A stretch of DNA of 6,765 nucleotides, taken from contig JAJYBX010000106.1 in the NCBI GenBank assembly GCA_021778785.1, forward strand, positions 1 through 6,765, given 5' to 3'. The notes beneath the pieces are model-generated. The model did not search any database. It saw nothing but the letters and a program-made list of their open reading frames with translations, and was not told where the DNA came from. The first letter of the stretch is position 1, and each line of letters begins with the position of its first letter. The DNA is from Acidobacteriota bacterium. Lineage in GTDB: Bacteria; Acidobacteriota; Holophagae; Holophagales; Holophagaceae. Position numbers and translations under genes: made by a program. Positions 5,345 to 6,765 of this stretch are shown in pieces.

Positions 5345-6664
5345 ATGCCGCCACGCCGCGTCGTCATCCTGGGAGCCGCCGGACGCGACTTCCACAACTT
5401 CAACACCGTGTACCGGGACAACCCCGCCTTCCAGGTGGTGGCCTTCACCGCCACCCAGATCCCGGGCATCGAGGGCCGCCGCTACCCGGCCGTGCTGGCC
5501 GGAAAGCTCTACCCGAAGGGCATCCCCATCGTGGACGAGTCCGAGCTGGTGGCCCTCATCCAGCGCGAGAAACCCGACGTGGCCGTGTTCTCCTACTCGG
5601 ACGTGCCCCACGCCACCGTCATGCACCTGGCCAGCCTCTGCATCGCCCTGGGCTGCGACTTCGAACTGCTGGGCGCGGACAAGACCATGATCCAGTCCAC
5701 GAAGCCCGTCATCGGCATCACCGCCGTGCGCACCGGCGCGGGCAAGAGCCAGACCACGCGCTACATCAGCAACATCCTCAAGAAGCTCGGCAAGAAGGTG
5801 GTCGCCATCCGCCACCCCATGCCCTACGGCGACCTCGCGAAGCAGGCCTGCCAGCGCTTCGCCGACTACGGCGACCTCGACAAGCACCTGTGCACCATCG
5901 AGGAGCGCGAGGAGTACGAGCCCCACATCGACAACGGCTTCGTGGTGTACGCGGGCGTGGACTACGAGCAGATCATTCGCCAGGCGGAGCAGGAGGCCGA
6001 TGTCATCCTCTGGGACGGCGGCAACAACGACCTGCCCTTCTACCGGAGCGACCTGCACATCTGCATCGCCGACCCCCTGCGCCCCGGCCACGAGATGGGC
6101 TACCACCCCGGCGAGGCCAACTTCCGCCGGGCCGGCGTCATCCTCATCAACAAGTGCGACAGCGCCAAGGAGGCGGACATCCAGTCCATCGAGGAGAACG
6201 CGGCGAAGGTGAATCCCAAGGCCCGCGTCATCCGGGCCAACAGCCCCGTGACCTGCGCCGATCCCGGCATGGTGAAGGGCAAGCGCGCCCTGGTGATCGA
6301 GGACGGTCCCACCCTCACCCATGGCTCCATGACCTACGGCGCCGGTGTCGTGGCGGCCAAGGCCATGGGCGCGCAGGAGATCGTGGACCCCACGCCCTAC
6401 GCGGTAGCCTCCATCGCCGCCACCTACCGGAAGTACCCCAACGCCCAGGGCATCCTGCCCGCCATGGGCTACGGCGAGGAACAGGTGCGGGACCTCCAGG
6501 CCACCATCGAGGCCACCCCCTGCGACGTGGTGCTGAGCGCCACGCCCATCGACCTCACCCGCGTCCTCAAGGTGAGCAAGCCCATGACCCGCGTCCGCTA
6601 CGACCTGGCCGAGATCCGCGAGGGCCAGCTGGAGGCGGAGGTTCGGAAGGTGCTGGGGCTGTGA
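5345..6664 (+). CDS. COG2403 P-loop protein, cyclic 2,3-diphosphoglycerate synthase-like
   Basis: A 439-residue cytoplasmic protein of the COG2403 family, called predicted GTPase and, in current annotation, cyclic 2,3-diphosphoglycerate synthase. In methanogens such as Methanothermus fervidus that enzyme uses ATP to cyclise 2,3-bisphosphoglycerate. Visible features: an N-terminal Rossmann-like motif VVILGAAGRDFHNFN (6-20); GIEGRRYPAVLAG (41-53); a P-loop RTGAGKS (129-135), slightly atypical since Val, not Gly, stands at the first GxxxxGKS position; RHPMPYGDL (156-164); WDGGNND (223-229), a probable Walker B region; NKCD (269-272), matching the NKxD guanine-specificity motif; and EDGPTLTHGSMTYGAG (319-334), highly characteristic of the family. 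The protein looks complete, ending in TGA at 6662-6664. No 2,3-bisphosphoglycerate kinase or other glycolytic gene is in the window, so substrate and nucleotide are inferred from family naming only. Divergent from the DUF748 gene. Confidence 0.85.
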   Translation: MPPRRVVILGAAGRDFHNFNTVYRDNPAFQVVAFTATQIPGIEGRRYPAVLAGKLYPKGIPIVDESELVALIQREKPDVAVFSYSDVPHATVMHLASLCIALGCDFELLGADKTMIQSTKPVIGITAVRTGAGKSQTTRYISNILKKLGKKVVAIRHPMPYGDLAKQACQRFADYGDLDKHLCTIEEREEYEPHIDNGFVVYAGVDYEQIIRQAEQEADVILWDGGNNDLPFYRSDLHICIADPLRPGHEMGYHPGEANFRRAGVILINKCDSAKEADIQSIEENAAKVNPKARVIRANSPVTCADPGMVKGKRALVIEDGPTLTHGSMTYGAGVVAAKAMGAQEIVDPTPYAVASIAATYRKYPNAQGILPAMGYGEEQVRDLQATIEATPCDVVLSATPIDLTRVLKVSKPMTRVRYDLAEIREGQLEAEVRKVLGL

Positions 6665-6672
6665 CGGCTCGG

Positions 6673-6695
6673 CCCGGAACGCTGCGCGTTCCGGG
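6673..6695 (+). other. Perfect hairpin just after the COG2403 gene
   Basis: CCCGGAACGC and GCGTTCCGGG form a perfect 10-bp stem with a three-base loop (TGC), starting eight bases after the stop codon. Only TT follows, so it is not a classical intrinsic terminator. It may stabilise the 3' end of the message or help the terminator downstream. Confidence 0.55.
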
Positions 6696-6726
6696 TTAGG
6701 AAAGATAAGGCGTATGGGATTCATGG

Positions 6727-6755
6727 ACGGCCCAGTGGATGCGCTGGGCCGTTTT
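6727..6755 (+). terminator. Rho-independent terminator of the COG2403 gene
   Basis: ACGGCCCAG (6727-6735) and CTGGGCCGT (6744-6752) form a 9-bp GC-rich stem with an eight-base loop, followed directly by TTT (four T in a row counting the last stem base). The minus strand has no T-run after the stem, so it acts on plus-strand transcripts. Confidence 0.65.
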
Positions 6756-6765
6756 CCTTCCAGCC

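Noticed and set aside
5264..6724. 486-codon open frame opposite the COG2403 gene
   Set aside because: Shadow frame rich in Val, Gly, Leu, His and Asp with no recognisable motif; the plus-strand protein is a clear family member over its full length.
6714..6765. Start of a further gene at the ATG at 6714
   Set aside because: The frame is open to the window end for 17 codons, but it has only a poorly spaced AAGG and runs through the terminator hairpin; there is too little to support it.

Overview
The window is GC-rich DNA from a bacterial chromosome and carries four protein genes, one of them cut by the window edge. High GC, a rubrerythrin, an RpoN-type (sigma-54) activator, a DUF748/AsmA-like envelope protein and a COG2403-type protein together suggest a Gram-negative anaerobe or facultative anaerobe. 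Acidobacteriota (Holophagae) or a deltaproteobacterial lineage would fit, but no ribosomal or other phylogenetic marker is present, so this is only a guess.

Layout: (1) 1-252, minus strand, the N-terminal 84 codons of a rubrerythrin. (2) 253-548, a divergent control region that is more AT-rich than its surroundings. It holds a near-consensus -24/-12 promoter facing the rubrerythrin gene, two copies of a 16-bp site (15/16 identical, in opposite orientation) and a sigma-70-like promoter for the regulator that lies on top of the second copy. (3) 549-2102, plus strand, a NorR-like activator with GAF, AAA+ and Fis-type HTH domains. (4) 2103-2317, a convergent gap with a 25-bp inverted repeat (one mismatch) enclosing tandem CACGAAGG-type repeats. 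(5) 2318-5191, minus strand, a large DUF748/AsmA-like membrane-anchored periplasmic protein with an OmpA-like tail. (6) 5192-5344, a divergent control region with a CRP-like palindrome and mirrored GGGTCTAT boxes. (7) 5345-6664, plus strand, a COG2403 P-loop protein of the type annotated as cyclic 2,3-diphosphoglycerate synthase. (8) 6665-6765, a hairpin and then a rho-independent terminator.

The best candidate for something new is the left third. A NorR-type protein, in which most of the proposed non-haem-iron residues of E. coli NorR can be aligned, stands divergent from a rubrerythrin instead of from norVW. The intergenic region contains every part needed for sigma-54 control: a promoter, an upstream site at about -85, and a second copy of that site over the regulator's own promoter. 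The simplest reading is a nitric-oxide- or redox-responsive switch that turns on a di-iron peroxidase and represses itself. The right-hand genes (DUF748 protein and COG2403 protein) are divergent neighbours and show no evident functional link to the switch.
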